Shown here piece after piece: positions 1 to 11,709 of a stretch of 64,000 bases of DNA; the stretch's first letter is position 1; the number at the start of each line of letters is the position of its first letter. The translations under genes were made by a program, and so were the position numbers. Source of the DNA: Papio anubis (Eukaryota > Chordata > Mammalia > Primates > Cercopithecidae); assembly GCF_008728515.1 (NCBI RefSeq), contig NC_044981.1, forward strand, positions 111,715,702-111,779,701. Direction: 5' to 3'. The notes beneath the pieces are model-generated. The model saw only the letters and a list, made by a program, of their open reading frames with translations. It made no database searches and was not told where the DNA came from.

Positions 1-154
1 CTATCAGCCAAATACATTTCTTTCTTCATAAATTACCCAATCTCAGGTATTTCTTCAGAGCAACACAAGAATGGCCTAATACAGTTACTGTGGCTTAGCC
101 TATCCTTAATGATACACTATGTGTTCCAAATATTTAAAGCTGATATTTAAAGCT

Positions 155-395
155 GTCATTTTCAACCAGGGACAATTTTGCCCTCCAGGGGATACTTGGC
201 AATGTCTAGAGACAATTTTGTTTGTCACGAGTGGGGACGGCAGTGGTTCTATTAGCTTCTAATGGACCGAAGTCAGGTTTGCTGCTAAACGTTCCTACAA
301 TGCACACAACTCTCCCTCACAGCCAAGAACTACACAGTCCAAAACGTCTATGGTGCTGCTGGTGCCTGCTCTAGAGAGGTTAAGAAGAGGGCTGA
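155..395 (+). mobile_element. MER20 (hAT-Charlie, non-autonomous)
   Basis: Matches the MER20 pattern: TTTTCAACCAGGG, TTTTGCCCTCCAGGGGA, TTGGCAATGTCTAGAGAC, TTTGTCACGAGTGGGG, GCTGCTAAACGTTCCTACA, ACAATGCACACAACTCTCCC. Diverged and without clean ends. Confidence 0.8.
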
Positions 396-419
396 ACTTT
401 GAACCTTCTGTTCCAGTCA

Positions 420-660
420 AAGGGGAGGTATGCAGTGAAAGCAGTGGGCTTTGGAGAAAGGGCTGCTTTTCAGTTCCAGCTCAACCACTAGCCAACTGTG
501 TGACCCGGGACAAGTCACTTTGTCCTCTTGTACATTCAATATTCTCATGGTAAAATAGGAATTAAAATAGTACCCACATGATGGGACAGTGAGTGAACAA
601 ATTAAGTGCCTAGTGCCTGATACATGGTAAGTGCTCAAATACTAAATGCTGCTAATGTTA
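420..660 (-). repeat. MIR SINE
   Basis: Reverse-complement MIR order: CCAGCTCAACCACTAGCCA, CTGTGTGACCCGGGACAAG, GTAAAATAGGAATTAAAATA, then GTGCCTGATACATGGTAAGT. Confidence 0.75.
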
Positions 661-664
661 TTTT

Positions 665-2530
665 TTAGTGTTTTTGTTTTATTGAGGCATCTATCTAGAA
701 AATTTAGAAATGGTAGCTGAATAGTATGTTTATAGCTGTGGGAATCTATCGAGGTGATGGGGATGGTTACAAAACTTAAGATGTCACAAGACACTCATTG
801 CCTACCATGCTCACAAGAGAATCTGACCAATACAGGTACTGTAAATTATTTTCCTAAGTTTTGACTCAAGATCTGGCCATAAAAGTTTGGAGCAAATAAC
901 CCAACTTGACATCAGTCACAAAATACACATGAACTCTTTTGTTCAGCCAACAGCTACTTTTGCAGAGCAGTTCTGCAAATCTCAGCTCATTTTGCTTTCA
1001 CCAAATGCTGCCCACCTTGAACTGCTTTCATTGGTCATTAGCAATCAAACAGCAGGTATTTATATCACATTCAAAATGGGCAAACCCATTAGAAATGAAA
1101 AGAGGTGAAAGATCAGTTCTCCCCGCCCTCCTTCCCAGATCAGATTGCAGTATGAAGACATGAGCACTCAAAATCACTCACTGTTGCCACTTTCTAAGTT
1201 TGTGCTGCTGTGGTTGAAGTGGCGAAAGATGAGAGTGAGGTAAGGTAAGGTGGGGAATAAGGGGTCATAATAATAAGAACAACAATAATAATACAGAGAT
1301 ATGGCAATATGTGGTCAAAGTGAGATTTTTAGGGATTATGTACAACGATTAGATGTACTATTTAAGGAATGACTCCTAAATAAGCAGAAAACTAACAGGT
1401 TTGTCTCTAAATTATCATAGATATTAAATGGTTTTAAGAAAGATCTCATTCACCCATTACAATAAAATCCCTTGGAGGAAAAAAATAGACACATTCACAT
1501 AAAAGTGCTCAAATGCCTCATTAAAAAAGTACATAAATGATGCCAAGTACTACAGTGTAAGTTCTTTATTAAATCCACCCACATAACAAGCCTTCATTAA
1601 AAACAATCCCTACCAACTCCTACACTCAAGCATGGAACACATTTTTCTTCCTTGGTATGTGAAAACCTTTAGTCTAAGAGAACCTTGTAAAAAGTATCTA
1701 ATAAACGTTATTTAAACTGGAGGGAAAGTATGGAGAGAAGATATCTGTAAATAAAAACACAATAAAAGCTGTGACAATTCCCCTCTTCTCAACAGTCTTC
1801 TTTCTTGGTGCAAAACCTGATTCTTTTAGTCCAGCATCCTAGGCAGGTATGACTGGGCCAGGGAATGCCTATGCACAACCATTCCATTATGGCTAAGGAA
1901 AAAGAGTAACAGACGCACACTGCCCTTTTCATACCAAACAATTTTGTCTCTCCGGCAGGATCAATGGGAAGACAAGCTTAATCAGAAACCACCTCCACAC
2001 TTGACAGTGTTGTCCTCAAGGGAGGGGTGCCCCCAGGACAAAAGCCAACTCAGATTCCATTTCATCCAAGTCATAGACATCTCACAGGGCTAAGAGCTAA
2101 GTGTCCAGGCAGAGTATGTGGTGAAATCACTGCAGAAGCTTTCTGGACCTGCGTCCTGGATTTCCTTCTTTCATTCTGCACAAATTTTGGAGAAGGTTTG
2201 CTTCCCGAGCATAAGATAGTTCTTCAATTAATTGGATATCACCAGTACAGAGAGAAGCCTCTTGTAGGCTATGGCAGTGGGGAGAATAGCGTTCAATGTG
2301 TTTCAGGGCGCTAAGTGTGTGAAAAACACCCTTCTCTCTTTTATCTTCCCTGACACTGTCTGTACGATCACTCAATAAACAAAGAGTCCACAAAGACTAA
2401 CGAACACAGAGCTAGGGGTTGGTGATCACCATTCGAATCTTTGTTTAGCTTCAGCTTTTGAATAATGCTGAATGCTTCCAATAAAGATATGCTTATGCTT
2501 CTGCTGTTTAAATTTTGAACATTAAGGCAA
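665..2530. other. Unassigned intronic sequence
   Basis: AT-rich. Short simple repeats of GTAAG and AAT type lie at 1236-1300. No splice-flanked ORF or RNA gene seen. Confidence 0.6.
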
Positions 2531-2540
2531 GAATACTTAG

Positions 2541-2847
2541 GGTTTTTGTTTTGTTTTGTTTTTCCTGGAGTCTCATTCTGTTGCTCTCTGGAGTGCAATG
2601 CGTGATCTCGGCTCACTGCAACCTCCGCCTCCTAGGTTCAAGCCATTCATTCTCCTGCCTCAGTCTTTCAAGCAGCTGGAACTACAGGCATGCACCACCA
2701 ATACTCAGCTAATTTTTGTATTTTTAGTAGAGATGGGGTTTCACCATGTTGACCAGGCTGGTCTCAAACTCCTGAACTCAAGTGATCCACCTACCTCGGC
2801 CTCCCAAAGTGCTGGGATTACAGGCGTGAGCCACAGCACCCGGCCCC
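2541..2847 (-). mobile_element. Alu
   Basis: Full length; T-rich tail TTTTTGTTTTGTTTTG at the low end. Flanked by a 9-bp target-site duplication AATACTTAG (2532-2540, 2848-2856). Confidence 0.95.
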
Positions 2848-2856
2848 AATACTTAG

Positions 2857-4124
2857 TTTTTTTTTTTTTTTTAACATATTTTATGGATAAAGGTGCATGA
2901 AAAGGATTTTAGCTCTCTGACATATAATAGAAAAAGATAAAATCATGTTATAATGAACAATTCAGCCAGTTTTTTCACTAAATACACGTGTCCTCAATAT
3001 CACCAAATATGGCTTAATTTAGTATCTCTCAGAGGTCAAAGATGCCATTTTGTAGTAGAAATGTAACTTCTAATTACACAGCATTAACATGATGAACTAT
3101 TTTAAAACTTTACTAACAGGCTACGACAGGCCATGAACTATAGCTGAGGCCAAATCTTAGGAGGTTCTCAAAGGCTCTTTTATAGATCATTTAGAAAGAT
3201 TAAAGAAACCAGCCTACCCATGACAGTCCCTGCCCAGTCAATCGAAGGTCCCATTAAACATTAAAGAGACCCTGATTTTCTGCTTTCCAACGATGGATTT
3301 CTATCTCTCCACAAATTGTATCATCGGAAATTTAACTTTTAAAACCTGCTTTCATATTTATCATCTCATTTATCTATGAATGCTATTAGAGGCATATATA
3401 AAATAGAAATAACAGCTCCATTGTTCCTTTGACTACAGTTCACAGTCAAGATCTTACCTCTTTCTCTAAAATGTCAAGTGTACAACAGTAAATGACTAGG
3501 AGCAGAGGATGGAAGAGCCACAGCTGGGGAGGGGACAGGGGTTGAGAGAGAAGGCTCTGGGGAAGAATGAAGAGCAACAGGAATAAGAACCACCACATTT
3601 TGGGGTTCAACTTTCAGAAAGCATTAGGAATTCATTTCTGAATTCCTAAACGGCATAGGAAAGAATATCTAAATATGTGAGATTATTTTAATACAATGTC
3701 TCCACATCTGGGAAAGAAAGGCATACCATACTCTTTACATGTGTAACCAACATCTGGGAATCCTATTGTTCAACTGCGGTCAGGAGGATCTCTTCTTCAA
3801 AATAAGCTGCTCTGATATTTGGGACTGTGTTGAAATGTCAAATCATCATTCCTGCTCATGTTTTTTAACTCAGTGTATACAGATCAATGATCTTTCACAA
3901 AAATGTTGCTGTTCGCAAGTCCTAAAAATGAAATAGAAACTTGAATGGTAAGGATTATGTATCTATACAGCATGTAGATAAAATGTACTACTAATGGGGG
4001 TAATTAAGCTCAGAGGAGATTCAATAAAGCAGAGTGTACAAAGTCAGAAATCACGCTACTGTAGAAATTAAAAGTGACTTCAATTAGATGAGCTTCTTTT
4101 CCCCCGGAAATTATTTTTGCTTGG
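2857..4124. other. Unassigned intronic sequence
   Basis: No exon or recognised repeat. Holds a poly-T run at 2857-2872 and the palindrome at 3624-3649. Confidence 0.6.
3624..3649. repeat. Perfect 11-bp inverted repeat with 4-nt loop
   Basis: TTAGGAATTCA, loop TTTC, TGAATTCCTAA, in otherwise unassigned intronic sequence. Confidence 0.85.
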
Positions 4125-4138
4125 AAAGAGCCAGCTAA

Positions 4139-4445
4139 GGCTGGGCGCAGTGGCTCACACCTGTAAGTCCACCATTTTGGGAGGCTGAGGCAAAGGGGTC
4201 TCTTGAGGCTGGCAGTTTGAGACCAGCCCGGACAACATATTGAGATCCTGTCTCTACAAAAATTTAAAAAAAAAAAAAGCAACTTAATAAGGTGTGGTGG
4301 TGTGCGCCTGTAGTCCTAGATACATGGGAGGCTGAGGCAGGAGGATTGCGTGAGGCCAGGAGGTCAAGGTTGCAGTGAGCCATGATCATGCCACTGCACT
4401 CCAGCCTGGGTGATAGAGTGAGACCCTTATTCAAAATAGATAAAT
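4139..4445 (+). mobile_element. Alu, older type
   Basis: Diverged (CTTGAGGC in the left arm suggests AluJ) with an enlarged middle A-tract at 4267-4278. Duplication AAAGAGMCARCTAA at 4125-4138 and 4446-4459. Confidence 0.93.
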
Positions 4446-4459
4446 AAAGAGACAACTAA

Positions 4460-5140
4460 AAAAACAGTCTGTCTTTTAGTCAGGGTAAAAGTTTTATAGG
4501 CTGTCAACAAGCAGCCTTTTTCTTAATTTAAAATTCTGCATTTGAAAAATGGAGAACATTAGATAACTCATTTACAACATTATACAAATAGGTTAGAACT
4601 AGATCAAGGAAAACAGATTTTAAAGGAATTGATATTTTGTGTTTTAAAAGAATACCCACATGACAGTCTTTTATTGGGTAGAGTTACTGCAGGCTTGACA
4701 ATAACTGTGTACTTTCCATTAAGAAAAGAACTGGATAAAAGTGGTCTAGCCACTCTGATAAAGTTGTGATCTGGAGAAACAGCTGTGGTCTCATAGCCAA
4801 AATAGATGAAGAGGCTTCAACCAACTAATCTCTGATATGAAACAATTGAAAGTTTTCTAGGAGAACAGGGTAAATGATGTAAAGCATTCTAGTGACTTCT
4901 GGAAAAGGGAAGCATCTATCTCTTCCGGCATGGATCCCTCCCTCTTCATTTGGGACTCTTCCTCCCCAGGCACCCTTCTTTCCAATACCCACCCCCTTCT
5001 GCGCCTCTCCTTCCCCTAATTTCCACCTCAGATTTCCAGTGGGTTCATTAGAAATAATCAAAATAATAATGGTAAAATCACCCATTAAGGTTTTTTTTTT
5101 GTTTTTTTCCTCTAATTAAATTTCTGCTCTAGTGAATTGG
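4460..5140. other. Unassigned intronic sequence
   Basis: Includes a pyrimidine-rich stretch at 4917-5035. Nothing gene-like. Confidence 0.6.
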
Positions 5141-5151
5141 CTAATCTGATT

Positions 5152-5451
5152 TTTTTTTTTTTCTTTTTTTAAGATGGAGTCATGTTCTGTCATCCAGGCT
5201 GGAGTGCAGCGGTGTGCTCTTGGCTCACTGCAGCCTCCGCCTCCCAGGTTCAAGCAATTCTACTGTCTCAGCCTCCCAAGTAGCTGGGATTACAGGCATG
5301 CACCACCACGCCCGGCTAATTTTTGTATTTTTAGTAGAGATGGGCTTTCACCATGTTGCCCAGGTTGGTCTTGAACTCCTGACCTCAGGTGATCTGCCCA
5401 CCTCGGCCTCCCAAAGTGCAGGGATTACAGGCATGAGCCACCGCATCCAGC
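5152..5451 (-). mobile_element. Alu
   Basis: Full length. Duplication CTAATCTGATT at 5141-5151 and 5452-5462. Confidence 0.95.
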
Positions 5452-5534
5452 CTAATCTGATTATTTTTGTGAAAGACTTTAGGTAAAACATAGTACACAC
5501 AGTGATCACTCTCAGCTAGCAAACTTAGGAGAAG

Positions 5535-5695
5535 GCTGGCAATAGTGATGAGTGTAGTTTCCATTTACTAATTGATTACTATGTGCCAGGCACAGCTGCA
5601 GAGCTTTTTATACCTTATCTTACCCAATTCTCATAATAACCCTATGAGGCAGGTCCTGCTTATTAGTCCCATTTGACAGTTGATGAAACATGGCA
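5535..5695 (+). repeat. MIR SINE
   Basis: ATTACTATGTGCCAGGCAC, CTCATAATAACCCTATGAGG and CCCATTTGACAGTTGATGAA follow MIR order. Confidence 0.8.
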
Positions 5696-5713
5696 TAAAC
5701 TTACAGCCTAAGA

Positions 5714-5920
5714 CAGGGGTGAGCAAACTGTGGCCCTTGGGTCAAACGAGACTCTAAAGAGGTACTGGCATGTTTAGGCCCCGTTCTTCACAGTGTATGT
5801 GGCTGCTTTTGAGTTTCAATGGCAGAGTTCATCAGTTATGACCAAGACCTTAGGGCCCATAAGGCCGAAACTATTCACTACCTGGCCCTGCCTAGAAAAA
5901 GCTCACCAACCCCTAGTGTA
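5714..5920. mobile_element. hAT-like MITE, family not named
   Basis: Inverted termini CAGGGGTGAGCAAACT and AGCTCACCAACCCCTAG. About 205 bp, with internal GGCCC-type blocks as in short hAT elements. Flanking 8-mers CCTAAGAC and TGTAAAAC partly agree. Confidence 0.65.
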
Positions 5921-5929
5921 AAACACAGT

Positions 5930-6650
5930 TGATTCATGAATAAAGAAAAAAGGCAAGAACATTTGGACAGCTTCACATAGAACTTACATTGAAATTTTCT
6001 TAGAAAAAATAAACTCTGTCTTTATCTGTTTTCTTTCATTCATCTGTTACCTGTTTCTTCTCACCTAAGGTTTATCAACTAGCCTCAGGAAAAAATAAAA
6101 GTGTTAATGGAATACCAGTTCAGTAATTACAGGTTTCTCTCCATAAGGTGAGTTTTGATTAGGTAGAAAAGTTTCCAAGAAGGAAAGGAAAAAAAAGCAT
6201 AGACCAAAGAAAGCTTGAATAACCATATGTTTCCTGAGAGGCTGTAAAATTTTTGGCTGTTTTACAGGTATTTCTTCTCAAGTACAAATGACATCATTGT
6301 TGAAAATTTTTAAAAACAGGCCTACTTTATTCTACATTTGGTACTACATATTGTTTCAGTTGACCATCAATTGACTTTTCTATTTTTACTGAGAAGGTAC
6401 GTCATAACTATTTTTAGTAGACAGAGTCTGGTAGTATCATTTGTGGATCACACATAGTCATGCTTTAGAATTCTTTTTCTGAAGCTATGAGAATGTATTT
6501 GGGGGAAGAACATGCTCACTGGCAATATTCTACTGTACTGTGAAACATACTCTAGAGTCAATGTCTAAAACAGGAAACAGGTACTAACAAATCAAAGAAC
6601 CTGCTGTATTAGTAGGCAGCAAAGCAAGTGTAGCTTTATAACATATAAAT
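5930..6650. other. Unassigned intronic sequence
   Basis: AT-rich, no recognised feature. Confidence 0.6.
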
Positions 6651-6660
6651 CTGCCCTTGA

Positions 6661-6942
6661 GGCCGGGCACGGTGGCTCACGCCTGTAATCCCAGCACTTT
6701 GGGAGGCTGAGGCGGGCGGATCACCTGAGGTCGGGAGTTCAAGACCAGCCTGACCAACACGGTGAAACCCCATCTCTACTAAAAATACAAAATTAGCTGG
6801 GTGTGGTGGCGCATGACTGTAATCTCAGCTACTCAGGAGGCTGAGGCAGGAGAATCGCTTGAACCCGGGAGGTGGAGGTTGCAGCGAGCCGAGATCATGC
6901 CATTGCACTTCAGCCTGGGAAACAAGAGTGAAACTCTATCTC

Positions 6943-6974
<32 letters not shown>

Positions 6975-6975
6975 C
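6661..6975 (+). mobile_element. Alu with (AAAAC)n tail
   Basis: AluS-like. The tail has become an AAAAC microsatellite at about 6944-6975. Duplication CTGCCCTTGA(G) at 6651-6660 and 6976-6986. Confidence 0.95.
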
Positions 6976-7314
6976 CTGCCCTTGAGATAGTAATATTTTT
7001 AAATATAATTGGGAGCGAGTTAACATCTGAGCTTCTCTGATAATTCATGCTTTATCCTTTAAAACAACCCAGAAAATCAAAATAAAATAATTGAATTTCC
7101 AGAGGATGTGACCTGGCACATAAGCTGAGCTCAATTCCCATGAAATAATTTGTGCAAGTAATTTATAATTATAATAATAATATATGCAAAATAATTTATA
7201 TAGGATTACTCACTGTAAACAGTGAACAGAAAGGAGACACTTGAGACAAGACAAAGCCCATGACTTTTCTCTACCTTTCAACCCTTTCCCCAAACACCAA
7301 CCAATACAGGAGTA

Positions 7315-7475
7315 GCACAGAGCAGCGGCTGCAAACCTATCTGCACATTAAAATCACCTGTGCATCTTCCACAATTCCACCACCCAAGCCCCACCCAAGC
7401 CAATGAAATCACAGTTGTTGAGTGTGAGATTCACGTCTCAGTAGTTTTGGAAGCTCCCAGACACCAGTAGAGAGT
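7315..7475. mobile_element. MER5-like hAT remnant
   Basis: CTGCACATTAAAATCACC, CAAGCCCCACCCAAGCC and GGAAGCTCCCAGA resemble short hAT elements of MER5/MER58 type. Ends unclear. Confidence 0.5.
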
Positions 7476-7868
7476 GGTGATTAAGGTAAGGACAGCTGAG
7501 AGGTTCAGTCATACACCTGCCACTTATGCTGCAGGAGACCTGAGTCCTCCTCCATCCTCACCTGCCCCACTGCGTGTGAGTCACTCTGACATCTTGGGTA
7601 GGATTCATTAACACAGCATCCTGCTATGGGGCACTGTATTATCATTCTTGCTCCTCACTCATAACTAATTTGTTAATGCAAATATTAAGAGGATGTTAAC
7701 ACAGTGAGTTACGGCCTTAGGGTTTCTCTTAAAAGTTACTCTCTCTTTAAACATTCACATCCCTTCCGCCTCTTAGAAGATATCCCCTACACCTGGCTTG
7801 GCTTTGCCGTCTCTTTTGCAAGCATATTTCTCCTGCATGTTGAACATTAAAAGTGAAGTCAGCCTTAC

Positions 7869-8279
7869 CTCTACGATGCTTTTTAAATCTTGCACATAAG
7901 TCCTTTCGGTCTCCAGAATTTCCTGAACAACTCTATCCACATAGAGGAGCTTGGGGCTGGTGGCCGAGTCTGTGGTCGTCTTGGGTGTCCCGTTCGAGTC
8001 CACTCTCCACTGCGCCCTGGGCGGTCTTTCACTGCCTTCGTCTGCGTTCTGTTGCCCCGTGGCGGGGTGGTCCCTCTGCAGCTCACTGCTGGAAAACGGC
8101 CTGGCCGGAACCAGCTCCAGTTTTATGGCCCCTACCTCCTTATCCTGGTTAAACAAGCCCAAGTGGCTATTTGAAACTAAGGTCATTCTGCTGCCAAAGG
8201 AACCATGGCTGTCGCGGGAAGAGGCCGAGGACGACGTGGAACCGAAGCTGACGGGTCGGTCACTGTCAGAGAGCTCCAT
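7869..8279 (-). CDS. PLEKHG1: PLEKHG1 first coding exon (residues 1-137, partial CDS)
   Basis: Seen: the minus strand reads MELSDSDRPVSFGS... for 137 codons and ends ...ETERTYVQDLKSIVE, followed by GAG|GTAAGG, a consensus donor in phase 0. Recognised as the N terminus of PLEKHG1 (pleckstrin homology and RhoGEF domain containing G1). Residues about 10-31 are Ser/Gly-rich (SFGSTSSSASSRDSHGSFGSR). Residues about 70-110 are polar and probably disordered. From about residue 111 (KLLYVDRVVQEILETERTYVQDL) the first helix of the DH domain begins. The rest of the DH domain, the PH domain and the long C-terminal tail are encoded by exons outside this window. Known of the family: DH-PH proteins load GTP onto Rho GTPases; PLEKHG1 has been linked to Cdc42 activation and endothelial cell orientation under stretch. 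The start at 8279 is chosen because it is the known N terminus and has a strong context (A at -3, G at +4). No frameshift or stop is present. Confidence 0.95.
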
Positions 8280-8338
8280 CGTCTTCAGTTCTTGAGGGCA
8301 GGAACGCCTGGCTGTGGTCTTGGGATCTGGAACTTTGG

Positions 8339-8377
8339 TTACAGCTGATGGCACTTCAAGACGCAACTGGTGCCCAT
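8339..8377 (-). other. 12-codon upstream ORF at the first base of the PLEKHG1 coding exon
   Basis: The exon opens with ATG GGC ACC AGT and reads MGTSCVLKCHQL then TAA, ending 59 nt before the main start codon. Its Kozak context cannot be judged because the preceding bases come from an upstream exon. If translated it would reduce or re-time initiation at the main ATG. Confidence 0.5.
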
Positions 8378-8544
8378 CTATATGCATTAAAGAAAATAAA
8401 TAAAAAGGACAAGATAAGCAATTCTATCAAGCAGAGGGTTGAAAGGAAGTAAAAACCTAGCTCAAATAAATACAGTCAATAACAAGGTGTCCAGCTATAG
8501 AAGGGAATGCAAAGGTACCTGTTGGTGGAGCAAGATGCAAAATC

Positions 8545-8690
8545 AGTGTTCCCGAAGCATCATCTGGGTGCCTGCTAGAAATGCAGAGTCTCGGGCTCTT
8601 ACCTCGACCTGCTGAACTTGAATCTGCACTTTAATAAGATCCCAGAATGACTTATAAGCATTGAAGTTTGAGAAACACTAGACCTGTTGT
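8545..8690 (-). mobile_element. MER5A-like (hAT)
   Basis: AGCATCATCTGGGTGCCTGC, TAGAAATGCAGAGTCTCGGG, GACCTGCTGAACTTGAATCT and AAGTTTGAGAAACACT match MER5A reversed. A second, poorer hAT-like copy may follow to 8860. Confidence 0.75.
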
Positions 8691-9078
8691 CTCAAAAGTG
8701 TGACCACCTGGAATGACTCTTATGCAAATTAGTCTAGATTCACTAAATTAAAGACTCAGCAGTCAGGGCACCAGGAATCGATCACTTTAACAAGCACCAC
8801 AAGTGGTTCTTATGAACTTAAAAGGGACCCGACGTGACTCCTATGGAATTTTGAAAAACCTTGTTCTAGATTTTAAGTATTTCACCATAATTCCACAAAA
8901 TTTTAGGTTAGCATCCTGGAGCCACCACTAGTTGATTTAAATAATGCTGGGAACTTTACATTTTACTTGCATACAGCATTAAAGAAAGTGTCACATAGAC
9001 AATAATTTTCTAGTACTAGGCAAGAAAAAGATATAGTCATACAGAGCATAATGATGTTTTGGTCAACAATGAACTGCA

Positions 9079-9339
9079 GGCTGGGCGCGGTGGCTCACGC
9101 CTGTAAATCCCAGCACTTTGGGAGGCTGGGAGGGGGGGAGATCACTTGAAGCCGGGAGTTTGAGACCAGCCTGGCCAACATGCCAAAACCCTGTCGCTAC
9201 TAAAAAATACAAAAATTAGCTAATCGGGAAGCTGAGGCACGAGAATTGCTTGAACCCGGGAGGCAGATGTTGCAGTGAGCCGAGATCCTGCCACTGAACT
9301 CTAGCCTGGGCGACAGAGCGAGACTCTGTCTCAAAACAA
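9079..9339 (+). mobile_element. Alu with internal deletion
   Basis: About 35 bp are missing between ATTAGCTAAT and CGGGAAGCTGAGG. Imperfect duplication (11 of 14) at 9065-9078 and 9340-9353. Confidence 0.92.
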
Positions 9340-9359
9340 AACAACAAACCGCATATATG

Positions 9360-9790
9360 GCAGTGGTCAGAGCAATCTGCCGTACCATCCAGCCTAGATG
9401 TGTCAAGGGCTATGCCATATAGGTTTGTGAGAGTATGCTCTGTGATGTTCATACAATGATGAAGTTGCCTGACAACACGTCTCAGAATGTATCCCCATGC
9501 TGAAGTGATGCATGACTGTATTAAGACTCACACCCCACTGAAAACTTATCCTCTTACCACAGCACTTCTCCAGATCACTTCTTAAAAACTGGCATTCTAT
9601 TTGTGGCACAAATGGAGTTATGATACTACTAGAGAGTATGTTTGATTAACTATAAACACTCCACAAGTACAGTTATAAAATCATGTAATTATATGACGAA
9701 TCTGGGAACTAAATTATGAGAACAATTATGAGAAAATGGTGCCGTCTTGTTTAGAAAAGGGCAAAAAGAAAAACTGTCTGCAAAGTCAAA
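9360..9790. other. Unassigned intronic sequence
   Basis: No recognised feature. Confidence 0.55.
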
Positions 9791-9802
9791 AGGTCACGTA
9801 AT

Positions 9803-10002
9803 GGTGAAACCCCGTCTCTACTAAAAAAAAGACAAAAAAATTAGCCAGGCCTGGTGGCAGGCGCCTGTAGTCCCAGCCACTAGGGAGGCTGAGGCAGAAG
9901 AATGGTGAGAACCCAGGAGGCGGAGCTTGCAGTGAGCCGAGAGCGCACCACTGCACTCCAGCCTGGGCGACAGAGCAAGACTCCATCTCAAAAAAAAAAA
10001 AA
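9803..10002 (+). mobile_element. 5'-truncated Alu
   Basis: Begins inside the left arm at GGTGAAACCCC. Duplication GTCACKTAAT at 9793-9802 and 10003-10012 shows it was truncated on insertion. Confidence 0.92.
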
Positions 10003-10012
10003 GTCACTTAAT

Positions 10013-11045
10013 ACCCACAGCATTTAAATATGATGTTAGGCCCCAAAAGGACCCACATGAAAATTAAACATTCAGAAGCTATTTGGATAAAACACTCAAA
10101 ATTCCAATCTTCCTCATTTCTAAGGCAGGGTCAACATTTCTCCCTCAAATAATGAGATTCCACGTCTCATTATTTCATAGAGAAATTTTGTTTATAGAAA
10201 CAAAATGTCTTGTGATATAGGATGTGATTAATAAAGAAATTTGCTTCATTTTGCTAGGTTACCTTACCACAAAAACATGCTTATAGGTTTTACTAGAAAA
10301 ATGGAAGAGGGAAACTTATGTTTGGAAGGTTACAATGTGACAAACACAGTAAAAAGAATACACAGTAACGATCATTTTTCAATAGTAATGGAAATTTGGT
10401 TTGATTCTATAATAAAGATCACTAAACAGTTGGTACTAGTATTTTTAGAATATAAAGTATCCATTAAGTCTCTCCTTCAATGTACTGTTTCTAGATAGTT
10501 TATATTCATGACAAGTATTAGTACAAACTTACCATGCAAATATTAAAGTTATGAATAAAAAATGAAGGAACTAATTCCGAGTCAAGAAGAAGTGGTAAGA
10601 CATGTAGGAAATGAGCAGTTTATCTGTGAAACCACTACCACATGCTACAGTTTGCCACAAATTTTTAATGCTTTTGCAATATTCTTTCTGCTTGGTCTAT
10701 AACAACTTTACGGCCTATAAAACATGAATTGGTTATAGTAGTTAAAATACACTTGACCTAGAAAGCCTGATCCAACTTGAGTGTGGCAAAAATCCAAGCA
10801 GCAGCCATGCATTTAGGTATGCGTGCAGCAAAGGATGCTTGCTCACGTTTGGGACTGGTGTTGAGAAAGTCATGGGCAGTCCAAAGTAGAGGAAGACACA
10901 ACAATGTTTTCTTTCTATTCGCATCAACTATAACCAGGACCATCAGGCTGATCTCACTGTAGGAAATGGGCACTCACTCGGGAAGTATCTGAGGATACTT
11001 TGGGATACCAAGGGTCCAATGAGGCTATGATTTGGGACTAAACAT
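10013..11045. other. Unassigned intronic sequence
   Basis: AT-rich. No exon or repeat assigned. Confidence 0.55.
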
Positions 11046-11057
11046 AAGTTGGATATA

Positions 11058-11354
11058 TTCTTTTTTTTTTTGAGATGGAGTTTTGTGCTTGTCACCCAGG
11101 CTGGAGTGCAATGGCATGATCTCAGCTCACTGCAACCTCTGCCTCCCAGGTTCAAGCAATTCTCCTGCCTCAGCCTCCCTAGTAGCTGGGATTACAGGCA
11201 TGTGCCACCACACCCAGCTAATTTTTATATTTTTAGAAGAGATGGGGTTTCACCATGTTGGCCAGGCTGGTCTCAAACTCCTGACTGCAGATGATCCACC
11301 TGCCTTGGCCTCCCAAAGTGCTGGGATTACAGGTGTGAGCCACCATGCCCGGCC
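11058..11354 (-). mobile_element. Alu
   Basis: Full length. Duplication AAGTTGGATATA at 11046-11057 and 11355-11366. Confidence 0.95.
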
Positions 11355-11376
11355 AAGTTGGATATACCCTATAACA

Positions 11377-11703
11377 GGGGTGTGGTACCTGTCCATGGCC
11401 TGTCAGAAACCAAGCAGCACAGCAGGAGGTGAGCAGTGGGCGAAATGAGCATTGCTGCCTGAGCTCCTGTCAGATCAGCAGAAGCATTAGATTCTCATAG
11501 GAGTGTGAGCCCTATTGTGACCTATGCATGCCAGGGATCTAGGTTGCACGCTCCTTATGAGAATCTAATTCCTGATGATCTGAGGTGGAAACGTTTCATT
11601 CTGAAAGCATCCCCACTCCCCTACCCCCACCAACTCAACCCACCCTTCATCCCTCAAAAAACTGTCTTCCATGAAACCAGTCCCTGGTGTCAAAAAAGTT
11701 GAA
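11377..11703 (+). mobile_element. MER1B (hAT-Charlie)
   Basis: CAGGGGTGTGGTACC at the start, AAGCAGCACAGCAGGAGGTG, ATTAGATTCTCATAGGAG, CCTATTGTGACC, CTCCTTATGAGAATCTAAT, TGTCTTCCATGAAACCAGTC. About 327 bp, near the family length. Confidence 0.85.
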
Positions 11704-11709
11704 AGGCCA

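Larger units (their letters stand above)
1..7868 (-). other. PLEKHG1: PLEKHG1 intron after the first coding exon (partial)
   Basis: Starts with the GTAAGG donor at 7868 and runs off the low end of the window. I looked for the next DH-domain exon (continuing after KSIVE) and did not find it. Content is repeats plus unassigned AT-rich sequence. Confidence 0.8.
7869..8377 (-). other. PLEKHG1: PLEKHG1 exon with 98 nt of 5' UTR and both splice sites
   Basis: On the minus strand a pyrimidine-rich tract (TCCTTTTTATTTATTTTC) runs into ATGCATATAG|ATGGGC, so the exon begins at 8377. It ends at 7869 before GTAAGG. The 98 nt before the start codon are open in the main frame, so an upstream exon ending in phase 1 could add about 33 residues. 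In another frame the first three exon bases form an ATG opening a short uORF. The acceptor is inferred from sequence only; the donor is strong. Confidence 0.85.

Noticed and set aside
7853..8295. Plus-strand ORFs of up to 114 aa opposite the PLEKHG1 exon
   Set aside because: They are mirror frames of the real coding exon on the minus strand.
11049..11448. ORFs with QAGVQWHDLSSLQPLPPRF-type peptides here and at many other sites
   Set aside because: This is the standard translation of Alu; every instance lies in an Alu listed above.
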